A stretch of DNA of 64,000 bases from Sweltsa coloradensis. Lineage: Eukaryota > Arthropoda > Insecta > Plecoptera > Chloroperlidae. The notes below the pieces were generated by a model. The model made no database searches. It had not been told where the DNA came from and saw only the letters and a program-made list of their open reading frames with translations. The stretch covers positions 62,001-126,000 of the forward strand of contig JAMZAV010001285.1 of NCBI GenBank assembly GCA_024449915.1, in the 5' to 3' direction. Position numbers and translations under genes: made by a program. This document shows, one piece after another, positions 53,941-64,000 of this stretch (positions are counted from its first letter, which is position 1; each line of letters opens with the position of its first letter).

Positions 53941-56900
53941 GAATGAGCGTAGCGAGCGTAGCGAGCGAAGCGAAGATTCCATTTCACTACACTGGAGAAA
54001 AAAATCCGCGATGTTTTTTTTTTTTTTTCTTTTTTTCTGTTTGTATTATTTTGTGTTTGTTAACACGATTCCGGCTAAACCGATACTCCAATTGCGATGA
54101 AATTTTATGGAGACCTTCGAAATCTCTGAACTTAGAACTGCCACGTTTTTGAGCGCAATCGGAAAATTATTTCTCATGAAAATCGCCATTTTACGAATTT
54201 TTACGATTTTTAAAATAGTTCTTCGACTTATAACACCTACATGCTTAATTCGATTGTAATGGTTTTTTCACAGAACCTTAATTTTAAGAATTAATATATT
54301 CGTGGGAAATTTGAGCGCAATCGAAAAATTATTTCTCATGAAAATCGCAATTTTACAGGTTTTTTTCTTTTTTTAAACAAGTCTTTGACTTATAAACACC
54401 TACATACTTTATCCTATTGTAATGAATTTTTCACAGAACCTTAATTTATGAATTAATATATTTTTGTAAAATTTGAGCGCAATCGAATAATTATTTCTTG
54501 AAAATCGCAATTTTACGATTTTTTTCTTTTTTTAAAATTAAAAAAATTAAAAAATAATGTTAATTTGTATTTTTTTAATTTAATTTAAAAAAAATTATTC
54601 GACTTTGTAATAATTTTGTCACAGAACAACAGAAAATCCTCATAACACAATCATGGCAGCTCAATGCACCAATTACGCTCATCCAACAACGCGGCGGGAC
54701 TTAAGCGTTTTCCTAGTAATGGACACGTGGTCTGAATGAGTTAATTTAAATACCATCTGCATAACACATGGCAGCTCAATGCACCAATTACGCTCATCCA
54801 ACAACGCGCCTGAAAAAGCGTTTGCAAAGCTTCCTAGTAATAATTGGATTAGCATAGCGAGCGAATCGAAGATTCCATTTCACTACAATGGAGAAAAAAA
54901 TCCGGATTTTTTTTTTGTTTCTATTTTTGTGTGTTTGTTAACACGATTCCGGCTAAACTGATACTCCGATTGAGATGAAATTGTATGGAGGCCTTCGAAA
55001 TCTCTGAACTTAGAACTGCCACGTTTTTGAGCGCAATCGGGAAAATTTTTCTTATAAAAAACGCAATTTTACGATTTTTTTCGATTTTTAAAACAATTCT
55101 TCGACTTATAACACTTACATGCTTTATCCTATTGTAATGATTTTTTTATAGAACCTTAATTTCATGAATTAATATACTCGTGTAAAATTTGAGCGCAATC
55201 GAATAATTATTTCTTATGAAAATTGCAATTTTACGATTTTTTTCTTTTTTTAAAATTACGTAAAAATAACGATTTATTAAAAAAATTAAGTTAATTTTTA
55301 ATTTAATTGGATGAGCGTAGCGAGCGAAGCGAGCGAAGCGAAGATTCCATTTCACTACACTGGAGAAAAAAATCCGGAATGTTTTTTTTTTTTTTTTCTT
55401 TTTTTTTTTTTTTTGTATTTTTGTCTGTTTGTTAGCACGATTCCGGCTAAACCGATACTCCGATTGCGATGAAATTTTATTGAGACCTTCGAAATCTCTG
55501 AACTTAGAACTGCCACGTTTTTGAGCGCAATCGAAAAAAATTTCTCATAAAAAATCGCAATTTTACGATTTTTTTCGATTTTGAAAAAATGTCTTCGATT
55601 TATAATACCTACACGCTTTGTCCGATTGTAATGATTTTTTCACAGGACCTTTATTTTATGAATTTATATATTCGTGGAAAATTTAAGCGCAATCGAAAAA
55701 TTATTTCTCATAAAAATCGCAATTTTACGGGGGTTTTTCTTTTTTAAAACAATTCTTTGACAAATAACACCTACATTCTTTATCCGATTGTAATGATTTT
55801 TTAACAGAACCTTAATTTCATGAATCGATATATTCGTGTGAAATTTGAGCACAATCAAATAATTATTTCTTATGAAAAACGAAATTTTACGATTTTTTTC
55901 TTTTTTTAAATTACGATTAATTTAAAAAATTTAAAAAACTAAGTTTATTTGTTAATTATTTTCAAATAATTCTAAAAAAAATCTTCAACTTAGTAATGAT
56001 TTTTTCACAGAACAAAAAATCCGCATAACACATGGCAGCTCAATGCACCAATTACGCTCATCCAACAACGCGGCGGGACTTAAGCGTTTTCCTAGTTTAA
56101 TTTAATTGGATGAGCGTAGCGAGCGAAGCGAAGATTCCATTTCACTACACTGGAGAAAAAAATCCGGAATGTTTTTTTTTTTTTTTTTTTTTTTTTCTTT
56201 CTTTCTGTATTTTTGTCTGTCTGTTAACACGATTCCGGCTAAACCGATACTCCCATTGCAATGAAATTTTATGGAGGCCTTCGAAATCTCTGAACTAAGA
56301 ACTGCCACGTTTTTGAGCGCAATCGAAAAATTATTTCTCATGAAAATCGCAATTTTACGATTTTTTTCGATTTTTAAAAAATTTCTTCGACTTATAACTC
56401 CTACATGCTTTATCCGATTGTAATGATTTTTTCACAGAACCTTAATTTTATGAATTGATGTATTCGTGTGAAATTTGAGCGTAATCAAATAATTATTTCT
56501 CATGAAAATTTCAATATTACGATTTTTTCCTTTTTTAAAATTACGATTAATGAAAAAAAATAAGCTAATTTTTTTATTTAATTTAATTTAACTTAAAAAA
56601 ATCTTCAACAAAGTTCTGATTTTTTCACAGAACAACAGAAAATCCACATAACACATGGCAGCTCAATGCACCAATTACGCTCATCCAACAACGCGGCGGG
56701 ACTTAAGCGTTTTCCTAGTAATAATAATTGGATGAGCGTAGCGAGCGAAGCGAAGATTCCATTTCACTACACTGGAGAAAAAAATCCGGAATGTTTTTTT
56801 TTCTTTCTGTATTTTTGTCTGTTTGTTAGCACGATTCCGGCTAAACCGATACTCCGATTGCGATGAAATTTTATGGAAACATTCGAAATCTCTAAACTTA

Positions 56901-58268
56901 GAACTGCCACATTTTTTATCGCAATCGAAAAATTATTTTCTCATGAAAATCGCAATTTACGATTTTTTTCGATTTTTTGAAAAATTATTTTATTTATAAC
57001 AACTACATGCTTTATCCGATTTTAATGATTTTTCACAGAAACTTTATTTTATGAATTAAGATATTCGTGTGAAATTTAAGCGTAATCGAAAAAGTATTTC
57101 TCATGGAAATCGAAATTTTACGTTTTTTTTCTTTTTTAAAACAATTCTTTGACATATAACACCTACATGCTTTATCCTATTGTAATGATTTTTTTTATAG
57201 AACCTTAATTTCATGAAATAATATACTCGTGTAAAATTTGAGCGCAATCGAATAATTATTTCTTATGAAAATTGCAATTTTACGATTTTTTTCTTTTTTT
57301 AAAATTACGTAAAAATAACGATTTATTAAAAAAATTAAGTTAATTTTTAATTTAATTTAATTTAATTTTAAAAAAATCTTCGACTAAGTAATGATTTTTT
57401 CACAGAACAACAGAAAATCCGCGTAACACAATGCAGCTCAATGCACCAATTACGCTCATCCAACAACGCGGCGGGACTTAAGCGTTTTCCTAGTAATAAT
57501 AATTGGATGAGCGTAGCGAGCGTAGCGAGCGAAGCGAAGATTCCATTTCACTACACTGGAGAAAAAAATCCGGAATGTTTTTTTTTCTTTCTGTATTTTT
57601 GTCTGTTTGTTAGCACGATTCCGGCTAAACCGATACTCCGATTGCGATGAAATTTTATGGAGACCTTCGAAATCTCTGAACTTAGAACTTCCACATTTTT
57701 TAGCGCAATCGAAAAATTATTTCTCATGAAAATCGCAATTTTACGATTTTTTTCGATTTTTTGAAAAATATTTTATTTATAACAACTACATGCTTTATCC
57801 GATTTTAATGATTTTTTCACAGAAACTTTTTTTTATGAATTAAGATATTCGTGTGAAATTTAAGTGCAATCGAAAAAATTATTTTCATGACAATAGAAAT
57901 TTTGTGGTTTTTTTCTTTTTTAAGACAATTTTTTACTTATTACACCTACATGCTTGATTATATTGTAATAAGTTTTTCACAGAACCTTAATTTTATTAAT
58001 TTATTTATTCGTGTAAATTCGAGCGCAATCGAATAATTATTTCTAAAAAAATTCAAATTTTTCGATTTTTTTCTTTTTTAAAAATTACGATTAATTAAAA
58101 AAATTAAAATTTTAGTTTATTTTTTATTTAATTTATTTTAATTTAAAAAAAAATTGAACTTAGTAATAATTTTTTCACAGAACAACAGAAAATCCGCATA
58201 ACACATGGCAGCTCAATGCACCAATTACGCTCATCCAACAACGCGGCGGGACTTAAGCGTTTTCCTAG
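53941..58268 (+). mobile_element. head-to-tail array of Helentron-like elements
   Basis: Seven units lie in one orientation: 53941-54716, a 3'-end-only unit 54718-54835, a 3'-truncated unit 54844-55306, 55307-56095, 56106-56718, 56728-57493 and 57503-58268. Complete units start TTGGATGAGCGTAGCGAGCG and end TACGCTCATCCAACAACGCG, GCGGGACTTAAGCGTTTTCC, TAG. Thus the 5' terminal word is inverted just before the 3' terminus, followed by an AACGC/GCGTT stem-loop and CTAG. That arrangement fits non-autonomous Helentrons (subterminal inverted repeat, 3' hairpin, no target duplication), but the assignment is inference. Inside each unit are two or three copies of a module of about 115-130 bp (GCGCAATCGAAAAATTATTT, TTTTACGATTTTTTTC, CACAGAACCTTAATTT). 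Spacers between units are 8-10-bp A/T-only. Confidence 0.85.
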
Positions 58269-58782
58269 TAAAATAATAATAATATATTTTTATTAGGTGA
58301 CTCAGCGCAGATGCGCTAGTTGTCCATACAGTCAGGCGGCGGTCAAATCGAGTAATGAAAGACTCATTTAAATTCAATGTTTTCTCCCGTTTTCTTTTAT
58401 GTCTTCCACTGCCACCTTAAAATATGCAACATCTGACTTTTAAAATGGTGCAGGCGTAGAGTTGGCATCACTGGGTGGCAACAATGGCACTTCGTTTTCG
58501 TCGGCTTTGGTAGGCCTAATTTAAGAATTTAATTTATTTTACAGTCTTTAGAGGAAATTAAGAACATCTAGAACACATTGATATCTATTACAACTTACTT
58601 TTTTGAAACAAAACGTAAGCTGCTTCATATAAATTTATTTCTACGGCGTTGATAATAACTTGATCTTTGATCGTCTTGTGTTTTATGCCGCAACTCTCAA
58701 AGAGCCGAAGCCCGAGGTCATATTAGCCTATTTACTTTTTCAATATTTTGTAGGCCTCCGCCTAGGCCACTACATTTTGGAA
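58269..58782. other. no recognised feature
   Basis: No exon or repeat family supported between the Helentron-like array and the fold-back element at 58783. Confidence 0.4.
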
Positions 58783-58948
58783 CTCTTTCGGTTGGTATGG
58801 ACAGTTTTTGATCAGTAGGTACTTTGGATTTAAAATAGCGACGTTAAAGGTTTTGTAGGTACTTTAGATTTAAAATAGCGACGTTAAAGGTTTTGTAGGT
58901 AGGCCTAGGCCTACACATAAAAAAAACTGTCCATACCAACCGAAAGAG
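58783..58948. repeat. small fold-back element with direct core repeats
   Basis: TIR CTCTTTCGGTTGGTATGGAC (26 bp in total) and its complement bound two direct copies, 47 bp apart, of a segment containing TTAAAATAGCGACGTTAAAG and GTTTTGTAGGTACTTT. A solo TIR is in ENGASE intron 2 (36347-36364). Confidence 0.9.
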
Positions 58949-59084
58949 TAGGCTAGTAGGCCTACCTACATTTTTATGTAGGCCTACAAATTATCATCCC
59001 TGAATTTATACACAAAACCTATGCCCTACATGTTTGGGTCTCTATCGTACTTTGACGTATTTTATTTTAAAACAAAATAGCCGG

Positions 59085-59335
59085 CTATTGCATTGACCCT
59101 AGGAGGCCTAGGTAGGCCCTAGGCTAGCCTAGCTAGACAGATACCCCCCTAGGCCCCCTAGGCCATAAACTCAAGCTAGTCCTAGGCTAGCGTTCTCCTC
59201 CGGGTGCTTCAAGAGCATCTCTTGGAACAGGCCCTAGGGCTAGGCCTAGCTACCTGTCCTAGGCTAGCCTAGGGACCAAGGCCCCTGGGCTTAGTAGGCC
59301 TAAGGGCTAGGCTTTAGGCCCTATTTCATGAGCTT
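59085..59335. repeat. TAGGCCTA/CCTAGG-rich patch
   Basis: A dense CCTAGG/TAGGCC palindromic word cluster with no stable period. Confidence 0.8.
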
Positions 59336-59726
59336 GTGATTGCTTTATAGGATTTTGTTTGGCCCTGTAGGGAGATTGACGTTATAATGCCCAGGAATAA
59401 AGCCTGGCAACAGGAAAGTTGGTTGCGATAACATTGCTTGGTATCGGGAAGGTATTGCCGTTATAGACCTAGGCCTAGCTTAGTGTGTTTGCTGCTTAGT
59501 GTTGGGCTTTAAGGTCGATACACAATTGTCCTGGGAGCGATCACTGTTTGTTTGTTTGTGTGTTTGTTGTGTGCTGGTTGGGTGCCAGGAATGAGAAGCT
59601 CTATAGTATAGTGTAGCCTACATCATAAGTTTTAACTCGAGCTCCAACTGGCCGTTCTCATTCCCGGGCAATTATGCATCAAACTTAAAGGTTGCTCTAT
59701 AACTAGCCGTACTAATGCTATTTTAA

Positions 59727-60299
59727 TAGGGTTACCATAAGTGTCTCAGCAAAAAAGAGGACATTTCGTTCACAGACATTCGCAGACTACAAGGGGTCTG
59801 GGGCGGAGTCCCAGCCGCCGGAGGCGAAATTTTTTTTGGACATTTTTACCGTCAGGATAGCGTTTAGAGCGATCTGAACAAGGGTCAAGGAAGGACAGTG
59901 GTGCCGGCGCCTTTTAAATTGAGGGGTTATTTTTTAAATGAATACTACATTTTATGACAAAACTAAGACAAGTGGCCTAGGTCTACAACACTTCCTAACG
60001 TACGCCGTACGACGTGGACACAAGGCACGAAACGTACGGAAATGGTAACTAAATCACGTGATAGTACACTGCTTGCTGCACAGCCTGGCGTGTTGTGACA
60101 CGCTCGGACATGATCGGCTGCTCGTATTCGGCGATTTACGGTCGGTGGATGGTAAGTGAGGGGGCGGAAGGGTGCGCATGCGCCTCTGCATGGAATTGGG
60201 TGAAATAACCGGACATTTGCATTATTTTGAAAAAAAACGCCCGGACAGACATCAAAAAAGAGGACATGTCCGGCTTTAACCGGACGTATGGTAACCCTA
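59727..60299. mobile_element. hAT-type non-autonomous element, 573 bp, 8-bp TSD
   Basis: Ends TAGGGTTACCATAAGTGTCT and GTATGGTAACCCTA are flanked by the exact 8-bp repeat TATTTTAA (59719-59726 and 60300-60307). The motif AAAAAAGAGGACAT occurs near both ends, inverted in context with CCGGAC words. The GC-rich hairpin motif (GGGGTCTGGGGCGGAGTCCC, then AGCCGCCGGAGGC) is at 59788-59824. A 121-codon minus-strand frame overlapping it is a repeat artefact. Confidence 0.93.
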
Positions 60300-60395
60300 T
60301 ATTTTAACAATGCCTTGACTAGACCCAATTTGTAATAATGTTAGTTAAAGATGTGCAAAGTTTGTTGAAGGTATCTTTTAAATGTTCCCTTTCAG

Positions 60396-60533
60396 ATGAT
60401 GATGTCTTCTTCCGACGGCAGCTGCAGTTCTCCTGATATGCCAAGAACTTCCTCCAGTGGTGAGCTGACAATGCTGACTGATGCAGACGAACGTCAGTAC
60501 TCCTTGCATCCGCGCTCAGTTCTTCAATTCCGG
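60396..60533 (+). CDS. C2H2 zinc-finger gene, first recognised exon
   Basis: The acceptor GTTCCCTTTCAG is followed at once by ATG-ATG-ATG. The 46 codons read MMMSSSDGSCSSPDMPRTSS, then a polar stretch ending HPRSVLQFR. The exon closes on GTATGT in phase 0. The acceptor implies an upstream (perhaps 5' UTR) exon, so the first ATG may be the translation start or an internal Met. The segment is disordered and Ser-rich. It joins in phase 0 to the zinc-finger exon at 62118, which supports one gene. Confidence 0.75.
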
Positions 60534-60619
60534 GTATGTAGGGCCTGCCGTACATGTTGAAATATTTATGATCTAGAATGCAATTATTTATCTACCGGTA
60601 TGTAAAAATAGGTAAATCA

Positions 60620-60872
60620 TCATCATTATCTGTTGCCACGTCCAGCTCTGCGTTGGGTCAGCATTGAAGACAGCCTCTCCATCTTCTTCTGTCCGACCAC
60701 CACATTCCAGTCTCCTCCTCGCCTCGCTGTTCCACATCTTTTCTCACACTATTCTGCCATTGTGGTTTGTGGTCGTGGTCTGCTCCTTGGTCTCCTACCT
60801 GGAATTTCCAATTTCATCATCCTTCTTGGTAATCTCGCTTTTTCCATCATTTGACATGTCCAAACCAAATAA
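60620..60872 (-). pseudogene. LINE reverse-transcriptase C-terminal fragment
   Basis: Complement of the 44.7-45.0-kb LINE tail: CGTTGGGTCAGCATTGAAGA, CTTGGTCTCCTACCTGGAAT and CATTTGACATGTCCAAACCA match there. It lies in the intron of the zinc-finger gene. Confidence 0.8.
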
Positions 60873-61150
60873 ATAAATTTATTTGTATTTTGACCGACCC
60901 ACTTAATCATGGGCCTCCGCCTCACAGATTTTCAATGGGGGACATTAAATTAAAGCTGGCCAAGCCAACCCTGTAGGAGCTGACACCATCGACATGCGAA
61001 CAATGACCAACTAGAGACCGGCAACCGGCATATTTAAGTATGAAACACCGATCAATCAAGGTGGATTCTACCCGCAGACAGCACCAGAATCAACATGGGC
61101 CATGTGGCTAATAATTTGGAACCACTTTAGAATTTATTAATATTATGCTA
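60873..61150 (-). mobile_element. tRNA-derived SINE (family B), diverged partial copy
   Basis: ATAAATTTATTTGTATTTTG, TGGGGGACATTAAATTAAAG and CAGAATCAACATGGGCCATG are recognisable tail and body words. The head is missing and divergence is high. It abuts the LINE fragment. Confidence 0.75.
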
Positions 61151-61226
61151 AAGAACAGCACATTTAAAAAACATTTACCAGCCCTTGTACCCAAGTCATT
61201 ATCTGTTGCCACTGTAGGCCTAAGCC

Positions 61227-61303
61227 CTACTTGTCCCTTGCTGTTCTGCAATAATCATCCGTCTGTTTTGGACGATTATTGCAGAACAGTAAGGGACAAG
61301 TAG
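61227..61303. repeat. 30-bp hairpin with 17-nt loop
   Basis: CTACTTGTCCCTTGCTGTTC, then TGCAATAATC (61227-61256), pairs with 61274-61303 with one mismatch. It is a small fold-back in the zinc-finger gene intron, close to LINE-like words (61304-61350). Confidence 0.9.
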
Positions 61304-61770
61304 TATGCTGCTCACATGCCCAAACCAAGTTATCTTCTCTTCATCCAATGTCCTTCATTAACCAGGGAGTCGTTGCTCGCGGTCATTTAAACCGACTTAT
61401 ATTTTCAACAGCTCATGCACTACCTGACTTAATATTCCTTTCTAAAATATCTTTATGAAGTGAAAGTGCAGTAGGCCCTACACAATTCTAAATATTATCA
61501 AAATTCACCAAAAACGTTGATCTATTCACTTGAGACCGCATGCGACTAGGTAGGCCAGGGCCTACTATCGTCCTGGCCTTTTGAATATTTATAATCAAAA
61601 AATAATTTGTTTAAATAAAAAATAAAAAATCAGCAATATGCAGTGTAGTAGTCTAACTCTTAGGCCTAGTTTACTTGTAAGTTTCCCTAAAACATATTTC
61701 AACTTGATAGTATTTCATAAGTTAACTAGACATCCTAGATTGGGCAGCCTTATTAAATGTAGGCCTGTGT

Positions 61771-62031
61771 AGGGTTGGGACTTGACATCAAATATTCGAT
61801 TCGACATCGATGTCGAAGCAAAAATTGACTTTGCGGTCTAAAAAAAATATTTTAAAATGAAAATCGTTTTTGAAACCACATAGACCATAAAAATCATATA
61901 TTTTACTTTTTGCCTCATTACATTACCGTACCTATTTTTAGTTTTTTACATAAAAAACCTTTTTTTTAATGTGATGAAATTATTGGTTTGACATCGATTA
62001 CGAATTTTTAATCTAATAACAACCCTAGTAA
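61771..62031. repeat. possible MITE, short TIR
   Basis: TAGGGTTGGGACTTGACATC on the left versus AACAACCCTA on the right; TCGACATCGATGTCGAAG and TTTGACATCGATTACG also oppose each other. No 8-bp duplication was found, so this is tentative. The family resembles the 12.58-kb element's AGGGATG/CAACCCTA ends. Confidence 0.5.
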
Positions 62032-62117
62032 ATTGTGTAATTTCTATATAGGGTAGCACTCTCTACTGTAGGCTATGTTTGATCTGTGCTTGTTTGTCCC
62101 TGGTCCGCACGGCACAG

Positions 62118-62375
62118 AGCATGTTGGATGGCGAAGTGGTCAAGCCTCAACTGAAGACGGAACATCCGATCCTGATGTCCCCGGAGGAGCTGGACAGTGT
62201 GAAACACCTGCGGCGCTACGTTGAGTCGGACGGCCGGGGCCACTTCACCAAGCTGTGGCAGTGCGGCGTGTGCTACAAGACGTTCAAGCAGCAGTACACC
62301 CTGCAGCGCCACCTCCCCACGCACACCGACCAGCGAGACTACAAGTGCTCCGACTGCGGCAAGGCATTCCGACAG
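62118..62375 (+). CDS. C2H2 zinc-finger gene, zinc-finger exon
   Basis: The acceptor CACGGCACAG begins 86 codons in phase 0, ending CGACAG|GTGGGA in phase 0. After SMLDGEVVKPQLKTEHPILM and an acidic/basic linker (ELDSVKHLRRYVESDGRGHF), one complete finger follows: CGVCYKTFKQQYTLQRHLPT plus H (C-x2-C-x12-H-x3-H). The linker TDQRDY, a variant of TGEKPY, leads to YKCSDCGKAFRQ, the first half of a second finger split by the intron. The remaining fingers lie beyond the window. Such proteins are nuclear DNA-binding regulators; the family is not identified. Third positions are strongly G/C. Confidence 0.9.
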
Positions 62376-62399
62376 GTGGGAGGGGGTAGTAGCACCCTT

Positions 62400-63315
62400 A
62401 AATAAATAAATAAATAAAAATAAATTCGTATTTAGGGTCTACCCACTTGGTCATATAACTGATTTTCGGCTTAGGGGACATTAAACCCACCGCCGTCTGG
62501 ATGTATGTAAGATACAAATAAGCTGCTTGTCGTGGCTCAATAAAATTTGGTCATGACTTTCAGTCGATAATGAAGTTTCTGCCCCCCTTAACTAACACCA
62601 TCTGTGGTTCAAATCTGGAACTAAATCTGTGAAACTTCCTTTACGTACTTGAGTTTGTTGTCATAATGCATGGGAAGTAAACAGTTGCTCAATATGAAAC
62701 GTTCCAACTAAATTAAAATATCATTATCAATTATCATCTTTATTAATTATTATTAATTAATTAAAAGCCCATAAGGCCCAATCCTAAACCTTAAATAAAT
62801 CTACTTCCGCCTAGAGACGCTCTCTACTTCCGCCCCCTTAACTTATACTATCTAGCGGAAACCAGACAAAGCTCTACCTTTTGCATGTCAATCATTTAAC
62901 GTGGGGAAATCGGAGCCACGACAAGCAGCTTAATTTGTATCTTACATACATCCAGACGGCGGTGAATGTGATTAAACCAAAGCGACCAAACCAACTCTAG
63001 GCCCCGACGCAATCGACGAGTGAGCGATAACCAACCAAAGATCAATATTTTTAATAGGAAATATAGCAATCAGTGGTATGGACAGTGCGAACACCCGTGT
63101 ATCAACGCCAGAATCAACAAGGCTGATTCAGAACAACTTTAAATTTTTGTGCTTCGTTGCTAGGACGGCTTTAAAGTCACCGTTTACTAATTCCTAAGAC
63201 AAGAACTGATGGACTCAAGAAGTTGAAAAACTTCTGCCTAGAGCGGGTATCGAACCCTGGACCTTCTGCATTGGAAGCAGAGACGCTAAGCACTAAGACC
63301 AACGAGCCACATCCT
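62400..63315 (-). mobile_element. tRNA-derived SINE (family B), split by a MITE
   Basis: The tail (AATAAATAAATAAATAAAAA, TTCGTATTTAGGGTCTACCC) at 62402-62448 and the body from 62971 (ATTAAACCAAAGCGACCAAA) to the head at about 63240-63310 (B box GGGTTCGATACCCGC on the minus strand, CCA-type loop) form one element. The tail begins only about 25 bp after the zinc-finger exon donor. Confidence 0.88.
62488..62970. mobile_element. MITE inserted in a SINE, 8-bp direct repeat
   Basis: CACCGCCGTCTGGATGTATG and more (52-bp inverted repeat with 62913-62964) mark the ends. The SINE sequence ATTAAACC is present on both sides (62480-62487 and 62971-62978), as expected for an 8-bp target duplication. The right end has six extra bases (AATGTG) beyond the TIR that are missing on the left. 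Confidence 0.85.
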
Positions 63316-63494
63316 TACCCTCTGATGACAACGGGTACGGTAGTAAATATTTGAGTTTAGCTCCGGAGCCATGGGGATTTAGTAGGAGTCGAAGATAAAG
63401 GTAAAAGCGGTTGACCTTGGTCAATGTTACAATCAGGTTGCCAAGTTTGAAGCAGACTGTGCTATTTATAGAATGAGACCGGGTGGGACATAAA

Positions 63495-64000
63495 TAGAGG
63501 TAATGAAAAATGTTGATTCCAAAAAAATTCGTCAAAAACATTACAAAAAAGTAAAATAATAAAAAAATAGAGCCCCTTAAGTTAGGGATGACATTGATTC
63601 CAAAAAGTTTGAATCGATCATTGTGACCCAATAATCAATTCAGAATCGATTCCCCCCCCCCCAAAAAAAAAAATTGTACCAACCGTTATTTTGGTGGACT
63701 TTTTCCGCGGAATCTGTGATACGCGCCATTATTTTGGCTGTCTATTTCCGTGAATCCCGTTACATCACGGTACGCTGTTGTGTCTGTTTAGCCTACTGTA
63801 CCGCCTACCGCACGGTAATATTCGGTCTGGACCGGCACCTCCACCATCCCCCTACATTTTGCACATTAAAAGGTTCAATTTCGTGAGTTATTTCGCGTTT
63901 TGACCAGTTTGATAAAATTTTGTTCGTTATTTCGCGCTATAGGCCTAGGCCAGGGTTGCCGTTTTTAGGGATTTTATCCGTTTTAACGGATTTTGAGGGT
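63495..64000. mobile_element. element related to the 47.58-kb hAT copy, cut by the window end
   Basis: It starts TAGAGGTAATGAAAAATGTT and contains GACATTGATTCCAAAAAGTT, CGCCATTATTTTGGCTGTCT, GGTCTGGACCGGCACCTCCA and TTTTGACCAGTTTGATAAAA, in the same order as 47582-48140. The right end is not visible. Confidence 0.75.

Noticed and set aside
59963..60328. 121-codon minus-strand open frame
   Set aside because: It lies almost wholly in a non-autonomous hAT element and starts in its flank; no domain recognised.

Overview
The window looks like nuclear DNA of an intron-rich metazoan. Coding exons are short, GC-rich islands bounded by GT/AG splice sites and scattered in AT-rich, transposon-filled DNA. 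The palindromic words TAGGCCTA and CCTAGG are very frequent, and tRNA-derived SINEs, LINE reverse-transcriptase tails, hAT-like elements and fold-back elements are abundant. A marine invertebrate, perhaps an echinoderm or another deuterostome, would fit, but the sequence alone does not prove the taxon. There is no bacterial operon, CRISPR array, or functional rRNA or tRNA gene.

Protein-coding content, all on the + strand: (1) a terminal exon of an unrecognised gene (1949-2090); (2) an isolated Pro/Tyr-rich exon with a PPPY motif (10351-10461) and a possible triplicated exon (16592-16852); (3) a complete two-exon heterotrimeric G-protein gamma subunit gene (18785-18873 joined to 27843-27948, 64 aa, CAAX box CIIM) with a 9-kb intron; (4) a cytosolic endo-beta-N-acetylglucosaminidase (ENGASE, GH85) gene in eight recognised exons from 34390 to about 49200, with its catalytic Asn-x-Glu motif and matched intron phases; (5) two exons of a C2H2 zinc-finger gene (60396-60533 and 62118-62375) that runs off the right edge. 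The G-gamma and ENGASE genes each carry a perfect CRE palindrome (TGACGTCA) about 80-110 bp upstream of their start codons. The genes have no evident functional link.

Most of the rest is mobile or repetitive DNA. There is a 14-copy, 192-bp satellite (3712-6401) and a cluster of tRNA-like SINE heads between (ATT)n tracts (10.5-11.5 kb). A second SINE family has at least six copies, several of them split by later insertions. LINE RT C-terminal fragments occur on both strands. Five hAT-type elements have exact or near-exact 8-bp target duplications. About ten fold-back or MITE-like inverted repeats are present, including one palindrome of about 770 bp inside the G-gamma intron. A six-to-seven-unit head-to-tail array (53941-58268) consists of an element whose ends resemble non-autonomous Helentrons.

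The observations most worth a second look are: the Helentron-like array, including a variant unit that keeps the terminal stem but has a different loop; a 20-bp core motif shared by three fold-back elements with unrelated ends; and three separate places where a splice junction has been locally duplicated (an ENGASE donor in frame, a G-gamma acceptor that would lead to immediate termination, and the 16.6-kb exon).
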